Assembly (NCBI RefSeq): GCF_001465545.3
Contig: NZ_CP013480.3
Span: forward strand, 1,488,001-1,552,000
Source of the DNA: Pandoraea norimbergensis
Lineage (GTDB): Bacteria > Pseudomonadota > Gammaproteobacteria > Burkholderiales > Burkholderiaceae
DNA length: 64,000 nucleotides
Direction of reading: 5' to 3'
Below the pieces are notes generated by a model that saw only the letters and a list, made by a program, of their open reading frames with translations, was not told the origin of the DNA and did no database searches. Each line of letters opens with the position of its first letter. Within the stretch, counting starts at the first letter, position 1. The translations under genes and the position numbers were made by a program. This document shows positions 1 to 9,003 of this stretch, piece after piece.

Positions 1-628
1 GCGGCTTCTCGATACTCGCCACGGCACCGACCAGATTCCACTCGCGAAACGCCGGGTTCAACCAGATGTCGTTCCAGCCCCAGAAGGCGCTTTCCACATC
101 GTCGTGATAGCGCGCGAGCTTCGTGCGCAGATCGGTCGTCTCGAAGACGGTTTTCGTCTTGGCAATACTCTCGACCGACACGTCTTCCACGAACAGATGC
201 GGTGCCAGTACGACCGCGCCTGCGAGCCGGTCGGGGAACGCTGCCGAGAACAACAGCGCAATCGAGCCGCCGTCGCTATGGCCTACGAGCCACACGCGCC
301 CGGCGGCCTCGGGGCCGACACCGACCGCATCGAGAAACGCAGGCAACACCTCGCGCGCCTGCTTGTGCATGAAGTCGACCGGCCACTTCTCGTCATGCGG
401 GCGCGGCGTCGAACGGCCATAGCCGTTGCGTGAAAACACGAGGCCGCGATAGCCGCCCGCGTCGCACAACTGCTGCGGCCAGTCTTTCCACATCGCGACC
501 GACCCCAGTCCTTCGTGCAGAAAGACCAGCAACGGCGCGTCGGTGCGCTCACGATTGAGCCACCGGTATTCCAGCGAGAGCGGCCCGTGCGAGGCCGTCT
601 CGATCCGGGCGAACTGTACGTCCGACAT
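1..628 (-). CDS. alpha/beta hydrolase, box-cluster associated (partial)
   Basis: The reading frame starts at the ATG at 628 and runs off the left edge, so the C-terminus is missing (209 residues visible). It has the alpha/beta-hydrolase layout: an oxyanion-region HEGLGS near residues 38-43, then the nucleophile elbow GHSDGGS with the predicted catalytic Ser at about residue 118. The catalytic Asp/His fall near or beyond the edge. It lies 14 bases downstream of bclA on the same strand, so it is probably the last or a late gene of the leftward box operon. Such hydrolases accompany box genes and may act as a thioesterase or lactonase; that role is inference. The family call is secure, the substrate is not. 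Confidence 0.8.
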   Translation of the reverse strand, partial: MSDVQFARIETASHGPLSLEYRWLNRERTDAPLLVFLHEGLGSVAMWKDWPQQLCDAGGYRGLVFSRNGYGRSTPRPHDEKWPVDFMHKQAREVLPAFLDAVGVGPEAAGRVWLVGHSDGGSIALLFSAAFPDRLAGAVVLAPHLFVEDVSVESIAKTKTVFETTDLRTKLARYHDDVESAFWGWNDIWLNPAFREWNLVGAVASIEKP

Positions 629-642
629 TGTCTCGTCTTCTC

Positions 643-2217
643 CTATAGCAACTCGCGCAGCTTGAAGCGCTGGACCTTGCCCGTCGCCGTCTTCGGCAGA
701 TCGTCGACGAACACCAGCTCGCGAGGGTATTTGTGCGGCGCCAGACGCGCCTTGACGAACGCCTTGAGCGTCGTCGCCATCTCGTCATCGGCCACGACAC
801 CGGGCTTGAGTACGACAAACGCCTGCGTCTTCGTCAGACCGTTGTCGTCGCGGCCGACCACGCCCGCTTCGAGTACCGCGTCGTGCTGCATGAGCACCAT
901 CTCGACTTCGATGGGCGAGACATATTGGCCGCTGACCTTGAGCATATCGTCACTGCGCCCGGCATAGACGTAATACCCATTGGGCAGACGCTGGTACTTG
1001 TCGCCGCTCTTGAGCCAGTCGCCGAGGAATGTGGCGCGCGATTTCTCGCGATTACACCAGTACATCAGCGCGGCACTCGGGCCCTTGATGTACAGGTCGC
1101 CGATCTCGCCGTCGGGGACGGGCTGGCCGTTCTCGTCGCGCAGTTCCACCGAATAGCCGGGCACCGCTTCGCCGGTCGTGCCGTAGGCCACTTGCCCCGC
1201 GCGATTCGACAGGAAGATGTGCAGCATTTCAGTCGAGCCGATGCCATCGAGAATCTCGGCACCGAAATGCGCGGTGAAGCGCTCGCCGATTTCGCGCGGC
1301 AACGCTTCGCCTGCCGACGTGCACAAGCGCAGCGCGACGTCTTCGCGGGCAGGCAGGTGCGGCGATGCGAGCAGGTTCGCGTAGAGCGTGGGTACGCCGT
1401 AGAAGATCGTCGGGCGATGTTGTTTCAGGCGCTGCGCCACCGCTTCGGCGGTCGGCCGCTCGGCCATGAGCAACACCGTGGCGCCGACGGACAACGGGAA
1501 CGTGAGGGCGTTGCCCAGCCCGTAGGCGAAGAACAATTTCGCGGCCGAAAAGACCACGTCCTCTTCGCGAATGCCGAGCACGTTGCGGCCGTAGGTTTCT
1601 ACCGTCCAGTACAGGTTGGCGTGCGTGTGCACGGTGCCCTTGGGCTTACCGGTGGAACCCGACGAATACAGCCAGAACGCAATGTCGTCGCCTGCGGTGT
1701 CGGCGGGCACGGCGCTGGGCGGCCCGTCGATGAGCGAGTCGAACGTGACGGGCGGCGTGTGTTGTGCGGCATCGGCAGCCTCCGCGACGGCGATCGGCTG
1801 CGACACGACACACGGCGGCGGTGCGCTGGTCTTGTCGAGTGCCGCCTGCACGGTCGGCATCAACGCGCCCGAGGCGATCACGAGTTGCGCCTTGCTGTGC
1901 GCGATCATGTACGCGTAATCGTCGGCGGTGAGCAGCGTGTTGACGACAACCGGCACTACACCGGCATACAGCGCGCCGAGAAAGGCGACGGGCAGGTCGA
2001 TGGTGTCGAGCATCACGAGCAGGATGCGTTCTTCCCGATGCACGCCTGCGCGTGCGAGTCCCGTAGCGAAGCGCCGGCTACGCTCGGCAAGCTCGCCATA
2101 GGAGAGCGATTGTGTGTCGTCGAGATACGCCGTCTTGGCGGCGCGAGCGCGATTGAGCGCTTCAAGGTGCGCGGCGAAGTTGAAGTTCGCCGGCGGTGGG
2201 GTGAGTACGGCTTCCAT
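643..2217 (-). CDS. bclA: benzoate-CoA ligase
   Basis: This 524-residue acyl-adenylate synthetase activates benzoate to benzoyl-CoA with ATP and CoA, the entry step of the box pathway. The P-loop motif YSSGSTGKPKG lies at residues 184-194, and the C-terminal KTATGKVQRFKL carries the A10 catalytic lysine about ten residues from the end. Length fits benzoate-CoA ligases (about 520-530). The specific call over other acyl-CoA ligases rests on its position between boxD and the box-associated hydrolase, opposite boxCBA. The start at 2217 follows a GGAGG-like ribosome site. It is 157 bases downstream of boxD on the same strand. 2- or 4-substituted benzoates could also be substrates. Confidence 0.92.
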   Translation of the reverse strand: MEAVLTPPPANFNFAAHLEALNRARAAKTAYLDDTQSLSYGELAERSRRFATGLARAGVHREERILLVMLDTIDLPVAFLGALYAGVVPVVVNTLLTADDYAYMIAHSKAQLVIASGALMPTVQAALDKTSAPPPCVVSQPIAVAEAADAAQHTPPVTFDSLIDGPPSAVPADTAGDDIAFWLYSSGSTGKPKGTVHTHANLYWTVETYGRNVLGIREEDVVFSAAKLFFAYGLGNALTFPLSVGATVLLMAERPTAEAVAQRLKQHRPTIFYGVPTLYANLLASPHLPAREDVALRLCTSAGEALPREIGERFTAHFGAEILDGIGSTEMLHIFLSNRAGQVAYGTTGEAVPGYSVELRDENGQPVPDGEIGDLYIKGPSAALMYWCNREKSRATFLGDWLKSGDKYQRLPNGYYVYAGRSDDMLKVSGQYVSPIEVEMVLMQHDAVLEAGVVGRDDNGLTKTQAFVVLKPGVVADDEMATTLKAFVKARLAPHKYPRELVFVDDLPKTATGKVQRFKLRELL

Positions 2218-2374
2218 GTTGCCTCCGGTGGATCGCCGCGCGTGCCCTGCACACGTGCGAGGGCAACGCGCACGTGGCGTTGGTTCTCTTCGGCGCTCTG
2301 ACGGCGCCTGTATGAAACACCTTGACTACGACGGCTTGCGACTGCTTTCAGCGACGTTCGACGGCTACCGGCCA

Positions 2375-3952
2375 CTACTTCGGTAATTCAACGGCATCCG
2401 CCGTCAGGGATTCGACCAACGCTGCGGGGCCTTGTATGGCCGAGCGCACGTGATAGAAACGCAGCGCACGCAGCCCGCCCAGTTCTTCACCGCCACCGGC
2501 GCGGCCCGGGCCGCCATGCAGCGACTGCGGCATGACGTTGCCGTGACCGGTCTGTGTCTTGGCGACCGACGGATCGACGGCATGCACACGGCCATGCGCA
2601 TCGGCCAGCGCAACAGCGGGCGCGTGCATGGCGAGTGCGTCGTTGCTGAACAGCGACACGACGAGTGAACCCTGACCGCGTTTGGCCAGTGCAATGGCCT
2701 CGTCGATATCGCGATAGCCGACGAGTGTTGCCACCGGCCCGAAGACTTCCGTGTCGTGCACGCGCTGACCGGACGCGCCATTGCGCAGGCCGAGCAGTAC
2801 CGGCGCGACGCAGGCGCTCTCCGCGGCGGTATCGACAAAGGTGGCATCGCGATTGCCGTCATAAAGCGTTTCCGCTTCGGCTTGCAGATCGGCAATGCCT
2901 TCCAACACGGCACGCTTTTGCGACAGGTTCACGAGGGAACCCATTCGCACGGTGTCGTTGCGCGGGTTGCCCACTACGGTCTTCGCCAGCCGCTCGGCAA
3001 TCGCTGCCGCTGCCGCATCGAAGTGTTCCACCGGCACCAGCGCGCGACGAATGGCGGTGCATTTCTGGCCCGACTTGACGGTCATTTCGCGGGCCACTTC
3101 GCGCACGAACTGATCGAACGCAGCGGTGCCGGGCGCGGCATCGGGCAGCAGCAGGGCGCTGTTCAGACTGTCGGCTTCGACGTTGATGCGCGCTGAGCGC
3201 TCGGTGAATGCGGGATGTGCGCGCAACGTGGCGGCGGTGGCCGCCGACCCGGTGAACGACACCACGTCGAACGGACCGATGCGATCGAGAAGCCCGGCGG
3301 CGCTGCCGCAAATTACCGAGAGACTGCCTGCCGGCAGTACGTTGGCGGCGACGACATCGGCCACCATGCGCTGCGTCAGCCACGCAGTGGAGGTCGCAGG
3401 CTTCACGATCACGGGCACGCCTGCGAGCAGCGCTGCGGCGGCTTTCTCCCACAACCCCCACGACGGAAAGTTGAAGGCGTTGATGAAGAGCGCCACGCCC
3501 GGTGTCGGGCGCAGGACATGGCGCACGGCAAACGAGCCATCTTTCGCGAGCGGCGTTGCCGCGCCATCGAGCAGCGTATGCGCGTCACCGAGTGCGGCGC
3601 CAAGCTTGGCGTAAGTCGACAGCGTATAAATTGCCCCGTCGATATCGACGGCGGAGTCGGTGGCCACGGTGCCCGAGTTGGCGGTGGCAATGGCGTAGTA
3701 GTCGTCGCGATTCGCCTGCAATGTGGTGACGATCTGCGACAGCCGTTGCGCGCGCTCGGCGAACGACAGTGCCCGCAGCGCAGGCCCGGCGGTATCGCGC
3801 GCGAAGGTGAACGCGGCATCGAGATCCAGTCCGTCGCTCGACACACGGGCGAGGGTGTCGCCGGTGACGGGGTCGGTGAGGGCAGTCCCCTCACCACGAC
3901 CGGCGACCCATTGGCCAGCGACGTAGTTTTCCAGCAAGACAGGCGTACTCAT
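2375..3952 (-). CDS. boxD: 3,4-dehydroadipyl-CoA semialdehyde dehydrogenase
   Basis: This 525-residue aldehyde dehydrogenase belongs to the PaaZ/BoxD-like group. It oxidises the semialdehyde released by BoxC to 3,4-dehydroadipyl-CoA with NADP. The catalytic Cys is near residue 298 in KSGQKCTA and the general-base Glu near 259 in NVEADSLN; the Asn of the INAFNFPSWG region is near 159-161. The C-terminus carries GGPGRAGGGEELGG, typical of this subfamily and unlike ordinary ALDHs. It lacks the MaoC domain of PaaZ (about 680 residues), which fits BoxD. It lies between the DUF4863 gene and bclA on the same strand, in the operon facing boxR. Confidence 0.92.
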   Translation of the reverse strand: MSTPVLLENYVAGQWVAGRGEGTALTDPVTGDTLARVSSDGLDLDAAFTFARDTAGPALRALSFAERAQRLSQIVTTLQANRDDYYAIATANSGTVATDSAVDIDGAIYTLSTYAKLGAALGDAHTLLDGAATPLAKDGSFAVRHVLRPTPGVALFINAFNFPSWGLWEKAAAALLAGVPVIVKPATSTAWLTQRMVADVVAANVLPAGSLSVICGSAAGLLDRIGPFDVVSFTGSAATAATLRAHPAFTERSARINVEADSLNSALLLPDAAPGTAAFDQFVREVAREMTVKSGQKCTAIRRALVPVEHFDAAAAAIAERLAKTVVGNPRNDTVRMGSLVNLSQKRAVLEGIADLQAEAETLYDGNRDATFVDTAAESACVAPVLLGLRNGASGQRVHDTEVFGPVATLVGYRDIDEAIALAKRGQGSLVVSLFSNDALAMHAPAVALADAHGRVHAVDPSVAKTQTGHGNVMPQSLHGGPGRAGGGEELGGLRALRFYHVRSAIQGPAALVESLTADAVELPK

Positions 3953-4025
3953 GGCAAAGACTCGGTGAGCAAGCGCACAGGCACCGGGCGGCCGCGTGGG
4001 AGCGCGGCCACCGCAGGATTGGGCG

Positions 4026-4496
4026 TCAGGCGCTGCGGGTAAATTCGATGGCCCCTTGGGGCAGGAGATAAAGCACCAGCGCGCGACCGTGCGCCACGGT
4101 CGGGCGATGCGCCGTGCCGGGGCCGTAGACGCACCAGCCTGCGGGATGCCCGTCGAAGGTCGCGCCGGGCGTGAGCGGCATGATCAGATCGATTTCGCCA
4201 TTCGGATGCGTATGGTGCGGACCGGCCAGATCGGCCATGTCAACCACATCGACGGAAAAACCGTGGGTATCGGGGGTGGGCTTGATCACACGGCCATAAC
4301 GAATGCCACCGCCTTCGCGGTTACACAGCCAGCCATCGGCAACGCCGGTCCGGCAGGCGGCGGTGAGGGCCGCGAAGCCTTCGGAATCGGCACCGTAATG
4401 GGTGTTGAGCCAGTCGGCGAGGCCGGCGTCGAGCGCACGGCCGTCGAGCTGTCGCGTAAGGTCGGCGATCAGCGCCTGAAATTGGGGCACATCCAT
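4026..4496 (-). CDS. DUF4863 family protein, PnbB-like cupin fold
   Basis: The chosen start is the ATG at 4496, preceded by CAGGAGA at good spacing; an in-frame start at 4526 has no better site. The 156-residue protein matches the DUF4863 family, whose known relatives include 4-hydroxylaminobenzoate lyase (PnbB). A HHTHPNGEID motif (about residues 92-101) and a later His within GPGTAHRP look like metal ligands of a cupin-like barrel. It is the first gene of the leftward operon with boxD and bclA. Family members are often found beside box genes, but what they do for benzoyl-CoA breakdown is unknown to me. Nothing here shows a nitroaromatic pathway, so I do not transfer the lyase name. Confidence 0.82.
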   Translation of the reverse strand: MDVPQFQALIADLTRQLDGRALDAGLADWLNTHYGADSEGFAALTAACRTGVADGWLCNREGGGIRYGRVIKPTPDTHGFSVDVVDMADLAGPHHTHPNGEIDLIMPLTPGATFDGHPAGWCVYGPGTAHRPTVAHGRALVLYLLPQGAIEFTRSA

Positions 4497-4675
4497 CCAT
4501 GTCTCCTGGGGATGACGCAATGGCAAGCTGACCGCTTTTCACCTCGGCGATCGCCATCGGGCGATGGCATGGCGGCGGCTCGCACTGTCTTGTTCTGACG
4601 ATCTTCCGTCCAACGGTTTGACGTCGATCAGGCCGGGCTAACGCCCGTGTTTGCTTTTTTATCGACGCATGGTGA

Positions 4676-4704
4676 AAATTAGAGCATGCAATTTTCGCTG
4701 TCAA
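4676..4704 (-). promoter_or_regulatory. sigma70 promoter of the DUF4863-boxD-bclA operon with TGCA motif
   Basis: Reading leftward, a perfect -35 TTGACA (4704-4699) is separated by 17 bases from TAATTT (4681-4676). A TGCA tetramer (4687-4690) lies in the spacer next to the -10, and an inverted repeat GAAAATT/AATTTTC (4674-4680, 4690-4696) overlaps the -10. TGCA motifs are the recognition core reported for the related BzdR/BoxR regulators, so this is a candidate BoxR site. Hexamers and spacing are directly seen; the regulator assignment is inferred. Confidence 0.6.
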
Positions 4705-4744
4705 GCAATATATTACATGTTACGTGTTCTGAGGATCTCGCCCA

Positions 4745-5659
4745 ATGAATAAGAGTGCGCCTGCCGATGGGGTGTTGACGGCGCGTGCCGCCGTAGAGAA
4801 AGACCCGTTTCTGGTTGCGCTGGGCGAGCGCGTGCGCACGCTGCGCGCCCGTCGCGGCCTGACACGTAAGGCGCTGGCGCTCGACGCCGATGTGTCCGAG
4901 CGCCATGTCGCCAACCTGGAGTCGGGCGTGGGCAACGCGTCCGTGCTGTTTCTGCGCCAGCTTGCACAAGCACTAAATTGCACATTGGCGGAAATCGTCG
5001 GCGATGAGACCACGTCCTCCGCCGAGTGGCTGCTGATTCGCGAAATCCTGCACGGTCGCGATGGCGAGGCGCTCACGCGGGCCCGTCAGGCGCTCAGCGA
5101 GTTGTTTGCGGGCAGCGAGCGTGACCCGGACCGGCGTGGGCGCATTGCCCTGATCGGGCTGCGTGGCGCGGGCAAGTCCACGCTGGGCCGGATGCTGGCC
5201 GACGACATGCATGTGCCGTTTGTCGAACTCAACCGCGTGATCGAACAACTGGCCGGTTGCCCGCCTTCGGAAATCTATTCGCTCTATGGCGCTACGGCCT
5301 ACCGCCGCTATGAGCTGCGGGCGCTGGAAGCCGTGGTGGCCGAGCATCCGCGTGCCGTGATCGCGTCGCCCGGTGGCATCGTGAGCGACGCGTCCACCTT
5401 CAATTTCCTGCTCACCCATTGCTACGCGGTCTGGCTGCAAGCCTCGCCGGAAGAGCATATGAAACGGGTGGTGGCGCAGGGCGACTTGCGTCCGATGTCG
5501 GGCAACGCGGAAGCGATGGACGATCTGAAGCGCATTCTCGCCGGCCGGCAGGACTTCTACGCCAAGGCAGATATGAGCTTCGATACGGGCGGGAAGGCAT
5601 TGGCGGACGCCTATTTGCAGCTGCGCGGACGTCTCGCAGTGCAGTTATCGTCCGACTGA
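4745..5659 (+). CDS. boxR: BoxR/BzdR-type regulator, XRE-HTH plus shikimate-kinase-like domain
   Basis: This 304-residue regulator has an N-terminal XRE helix-turn-helix at about residues 25-85 (GLTRKALALDADVSERHVAN). Its C-terminal half resembles shikimate kinase, with the Walker A motif GLRGAGKST at 138-146. BzdR and BoxR of Azoarcus have this architecture: the C-terminal domain senses benzoyl-CoA and releases repression of the catabolic promoters. It sits between the two divergent box operons, as expected for their local regulator. The start is set by GAGGA at 4731-4735, nine bases upstream. A TATATT -10 at 4709-4714 could drive it, close to the leftward promoter. Stop to boxC start is 112 bases. 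Confidence 0.92.
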   Translation: MNKSAPADGVLTARAAVEKDPFLVALGERVRTLRARRGLTRKALALDADVSERHVANLESGVGNASVLFLRQLAQALNCTLAEIVGDETTSSAEWLLIREILHGRDGEALTRARQALSELFAGSERDPDRRGRIALIGLRGAGKSTLGRMLADDMHVPFVELNRVIEQLAGCPPSEIYSLYGATAYRRYELRALEAVVAEHPRAVIASPGGIVSDASTFNFLLTHCYAVWLQASPEEHMKRVVAQGDLRPMSGNAEAMDDLKRILAGRQDFYAKADMSFDTGGKALADAYLQLRGRLAVQLSSD

Positions 5660-5704
5660 ATGTCTCGCATCTGCAAAATAATTCATTTTTATTCAAGTTA
5701 ACCG

Positions 5705-5736
5705 TTGACGATGGGTTTGTGCTGCACTATATTGCA
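5705..5736 (+). promoter_or_regulatory. boxC promoter with TGCA-N6-TGCA operator
   Basis: TTGACG (5705-5710), a 17-base spacer and TATATT (5728-5733) form a near-consensus sigma70 promoter 36 bases upstream of the boxC ATG. Two TGCA tetramers (5723-5726 and 5733-5736) stand exactly ten bases apart and bracket the -10 hexamer; a third TGCA lies upstream at 5672-5675. Binding there would block RNA polymerase, as expected of a BoxR/BzdR repressor. The arrangement is visible; binding is inferred. Confidence 0.65.
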
Positions 5737-5771
5737 ATTCAACAAGATCATTATTCGAGTTGGAGGCAATC

Positions 5772-7427
5772 ATGTTCGGCAAACCCCACGTCGACTACCG
5801 TACGGACCCCACGCAGTACAAGCACTGGAAGCTGAGTTTCGAAGGCCAGGTCGCCACGCTGATGATCGACATCGCAGAAGACGGCGGCATTCGCGAGGGC
5901 TACAAGCTCAAGCTCAATTCGTACGATCTGGGTGTGGATATCGAGCTGCACGATGCCGTTCAGCGCATCCGCTTCGAACACCCTGAAGTCAAGACCGTGG
6001 TGGTCACGAGCGCGAAGGACCGCGTGTTCTGCTCGGGCGCCAACATCTTCATGCTGGGCGTGTCCTCGCATGCGTGGAAGGTCAATTTCTGCAAATTCAC
6101 CAACGAAACGCGCAACGGTCTGGAAGACTCCAGCCGCTACTCGGGCCTGAAATTCCTCGCCGCCGTGAACGGCGCTTGCGCAGGCGGCGGTTACGAGCTG
6201 GCGCTGGCCTGCGACGAGATCTATCTGGTCGACGACCGCTCGTCGTCGGTGTCGCTGCCGGAAGTGCCGCTGCTCGGCGTGCTGCCGGGCACGGGCGGTC
6301 TCACCCGCCTGACCGACAAGCGCCATGTGCGCAACGACCGCGCCGATATTTTCTGCACCATCGTGGAAGGCATTCGCGGCGAGCGCGCCAAGCAATGGCG
6401 TCTGGTCGATGACGTGGTCAAGCCCGCGCAGTTCGCACAAACCATTGCGGCACGCGCGCTGGAACTGGCGCAGCAAAGCGATCGCCCGGGCGGCAAGGGC
6501 GTGACGCTCACGCGTATCGAACGCACCGACGAAGCCGACGCCATTCGCTACGAATTCGTCGATGTGGAAATCGATCGCACCAATCGCACGGCCAGCCTGA
6601 CCGTGAAGGCACCGAAGTCGGCACCGCCGCAGGACATCGCCGGCATCGAAGCCGCCGGTGTGCGCTGGTGGCCGTTGCAGATGGCGCGCGAACTCGATGA
6701 CGCCATTCTCAATCTGCGCACCAACGAACTCGACATCGGCACATGGCTGCTGCGTACCGAAGGCGACGCCCAACACGTGCTGGCGGCCGACGCCTCGCTC
6801 ATCGCACATCAAAGCCACTGGCTCGTGCGTGAAACCATCGGCATGCTGCGCCGCACGCTGGCCCGCATCGACGTGTCGTCGCGCTCGCTGTTCGCGCTCA
6901 TCGAGCCGGACTCGTGCTTCACCGGCACGCTCGCCGAATTCGCCTTCGCCGCCGACCGTACCTATATGGCCGCGCTGCCCGCGAGCGAAGAAGACGAACC
7001 GGCGATCACGCTCTCGGAAGTGAACTTCGGCTTGCTGCCGATGGTGACCGATCAGTCGCGTCTCGCCCGCCGCTTCTACGAAGACAAAGCGGAACTCGAC
7101 GCCGTGCGCGAGACCATCGGACGCCGCGTGCGTCCGGACGAGGCCGAACGTCTGGGGCTGGTTACCGCTGCGGTGGACGATCTCGATTGGCCGGACGAGA
7201 TTCGCATCGCCATCGAAGAGCGCGCGGCCATGTCGCCCGATGCGCTCACCGGTCTGGAAGCGAACCTGCGCTTCAACGGCAAAGAGACGATGAACACGCG
7301 CATCTTCGGGCGTCTGTCGGCCTGGCAGAACTGGATCTTCACCCGTCCGAACGCCGTCGGCGAGAAGGGCGCGCTGAAGGTCTACGGCAAGGGCAACAAG
7401 GCGCAGTTCGACCTGACCCGCGTCTGA
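5772..7427 (+). CDS. boxC: benzoyl-CoA-dihydrodiol lyase (2,3-epoxybenzoyl-CoA dihydrolase)
   Basis: This 551-residue crotonase-superfamily enzyme hydrolytically opens the ring of 2,3-epoxybenzoyl-CoA to 3,4-dehydroadipyl-CoA semialdehyde and formate. The start is the ATG at 5772 with GGAGG at 5762-5766; an in-frame TTG at 5760 lies before that site and is rejected. Length matches BoxC (about 555), longer than ordinary enoyl-CoA hydratases. The crotonase oxyanion regions are visible as CSGANIFML (about residues 84-92) and NGACAGGGYELALACDE (about 133-149). It is the first gene of the rightward boxCBA operon. Confidence 0.95.
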   Translation: MFGKPHVDYRTDPTQYKHWKLSFEGQVATLMIDIAEDGGIREGYKLKLNSYDLGVDIELHDAVQRIRFEHPEVKTVVVTSAKDRVFCSGANIFMLGVSSHAWKVNFCKFTNETRNGLEDSSRYSGLKFLAAVNGACAGGGYELALACDEIYLVDDRSSSVSLPEVPLLGVLPGTGGLTRLTDKRHVRNDRADIFCTIVEGIRGERAKQWRLVDDVVKPAQFAQTIAARALELAQQSDRPGGKGVTLTRIERTDEADAIRYEFVDVEIDRTNRTASLTVKAPKSAPPQDIAGIEAAGVRWWPLQMARELDDAILNLRTNELDIGTWLLRTEGDAQHVLAADASLIAHQSHWLVRETIGMLRRTLARIDVSSRSLFALIEPDSCFTGTLAEFAFAADRTYMAALPASEEDEPAITLSEVNFGLLPMVTDQSRLARRFYEDKAELDAVRETIGRRVRPDEAERLGLVTAAVDDLDWPDEIRIAIEERAAMSPDALTGLEANLRFNGKETMNTRIFGRLSAWQNWIFTRPNAVGEKGALKVYGKGNKAQFDLTRV

Positions 7428-7516
7428 CCCGACCCAGCGATAAGACGCGCGACACGACACCGCGCGACACGACGAGACGTTTCCACAGATACGCACGAGA
7501 CACGAGGAACCCCACG

Positions 7517-8944
7517 ATGGCTTCGATCAACTACAGCGAGAAGATCCCCAACAACGTCAATCTGTCTGACGACCGCACGCTGCAACGTGCGCTCGAACAG
7601 TGGCAGCCGAACTTCCTGTCCTGGTGGGGCGACATGGGCCCGGAAGGCTCGCACGGTTTCGACGTCTATCTGCGCACTGCCGTCAGCGTGGACCCGAGCG
7701 GCTGGGCGCACTTCGATCATGTGAAGATGCCGGACTATCGCTGGGGCATTTTCCTCACGCCGGGCGACACCGATCGCAAGATTCATTTCGGCGAACACAA
7801 GGGCGAAGCCGTGTGGCAGGACGTGCCGGGCGAGCATCGTGCCAACCTGCGCCGCATCATCGTCACGCAAGGCGATACGGAACCGGCGTCGGTGGAACAA
7901 CAGCGCCATCTGGGCCTGACCGCGCCGTCGATGTACGACCTGCGCAACCTGTTTCAGGTGAACGTGGAAGAAGGGCGCCACCTGTGGGCGATGGTCTATC
8001 TGCTGCATCGCTACTTCGGCCGCGATGGCCGCGAAGAAGCCGAAGCGCTGCTCGGCCGCCGCTCGGGTGACGAAGACAACCCCCGCATTCTCGGCGCGTT
8101 CAACGAGAAGACGCCGGACTGGCTCGCGTTCTACATGTTCACGTATTTCACCGATCGCGACGGCAAGTTCCAGCTCTCGGCATTGGCGGAATCGGGTTTC
8201 GATCCGCTCGCCCGCACCACCAAGTTCATGCTGACCGAAGAGGCGCACCACATGTTCGTGGGCGAGTCGGGCGTGTCGCGTGTGATCTCGCGTACGGCGC
8301 AGGTGATGAACGAACTGGGCACCGACGACGTCTCGAAGCTGCGTGCGGCAGGCGTGATCGATCTGCCGACGATTCAGCGCTACATCAACTTCCATTATTC
8401 GGTGACGATCGATCTGTTCGGTGCCGACCAGTCGTCGAATGCGGCCATCTTCTACAGCTCGGGTCTGAAAGGCCGCTACGAAGAAGGCAAGCGCGATGAC
8501 GACCATCAACTCAATGGCCAGATGTACCGTCTGCTGGGCGTGGACAACGGCAAGCTCGTGGAGCGCGAAGTGCCGATGCTCAACGCGATGAACGAAGTGC
8601 TGCGCGACGACTACATCAAGGATTCGGTGGCCGGCGTGAACCGCTGGAACAAGGTGCTGGAGAAGGCCGGTATCGACTTCCGCCTCACCGTGCCGCACAA
8701 GGCATTCAATCGCCAGATCGGCACCTTTGCGGGTGTGCGCGTGTCGCCGGATGGCCGCGTCGTGAGCGAGACCGAATGGGCTGCACACGAACGTGAATGG
8801 CTGGCCACGGCAGAAGACCGCGCCTATGTTGCATCGCTCATGGGCCGTGTGATCGAGCCGGGCAAGTTCGCCAACTGGATTGCGCCGCCCCCGCTGGGCA
8901 TCAACCGCCAGCCGATCGACTTCGAATACGTGCGGTTCAACTGA
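7517..8944 (+). CDS. boxB: benzoyl-CoA 2,3-epoxidase, oxygenase component
   Basis: This 475-residue diiron monooxygenase converts benzoyl-CoA to its 2,3-epoxide using O2 and electrons from BoxA. Two ExxH-type diiron half-sites are visible: EEGRH near residues 151-155 and EEAHH near 241-245. The ATG at 7517 is preceded by ACGAGGA; the longer upstream frame overlaps boxC out of frame and is discarded. Length equals known BoxB proteins (about 473-475). It lies 89 bases after boxC and 59 bases before boxA. Confidence 0.96.
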   Translation: MASINYSEKIPNNVNLSDDRTLQRALEQWQPNFLSWWGDMGPEGSHGFDVYLRTAVSVDPSGWAHFDHVKMPDYRWGIFLTPGDTDRKIHFGEHKGEAVWQDVPGEHRANLRRIIVTQGDTEPASVEQQRHLGLTAPSMYDLRNLFQVNVEEGRHLWAMVYLLHRYFGRDGREEAEALLGRRSGDEDNPRILGAFNEKTPDWLAFYMFTYFTDRDGKFQLSALAESGFDPLARTTKFMLTEEAHHMFVGESGVSRVISRTAQVMNELGTDDVSKLRAAGVIDLPTIQRYINFHYSVTIDLFGADQSSNAAIFYSSGLKGRYEEGKRDDDHQLNGQMYRLLGVDNGKLVEREVPMLNAMNEVLRDDYIKDSVAGVNRWNKVLEKAGIDFRLTVPHKAFNRQIGTFAGVRVSPDGRVVSETEWAAHEREWLATAEDRAYVASLMGRVIEPGKFANWIAPPPLGINRQPIDFEYVRFN

Positions 8945-9003
8945 AGCTAAAGCTGAAGCGGGCCAGTCGAGCCCGCAGCGCAACCCCACAAGGAGACAGC
9001 ATC

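Noticed and set aside
733..2301. 522-codon plus-strand frame opposite bclA
   Set aside because: It is the antisense shadow of a well-supported ligase gene in high-GC DNA; its translation is Arg/His-rich with no motif.
7382..8989. 535-codon minus-strand frame opposite boxB
   Set aside because: boxB on the other strand has full-length family match and diiron motifs; the antisense translation is low-complexity.
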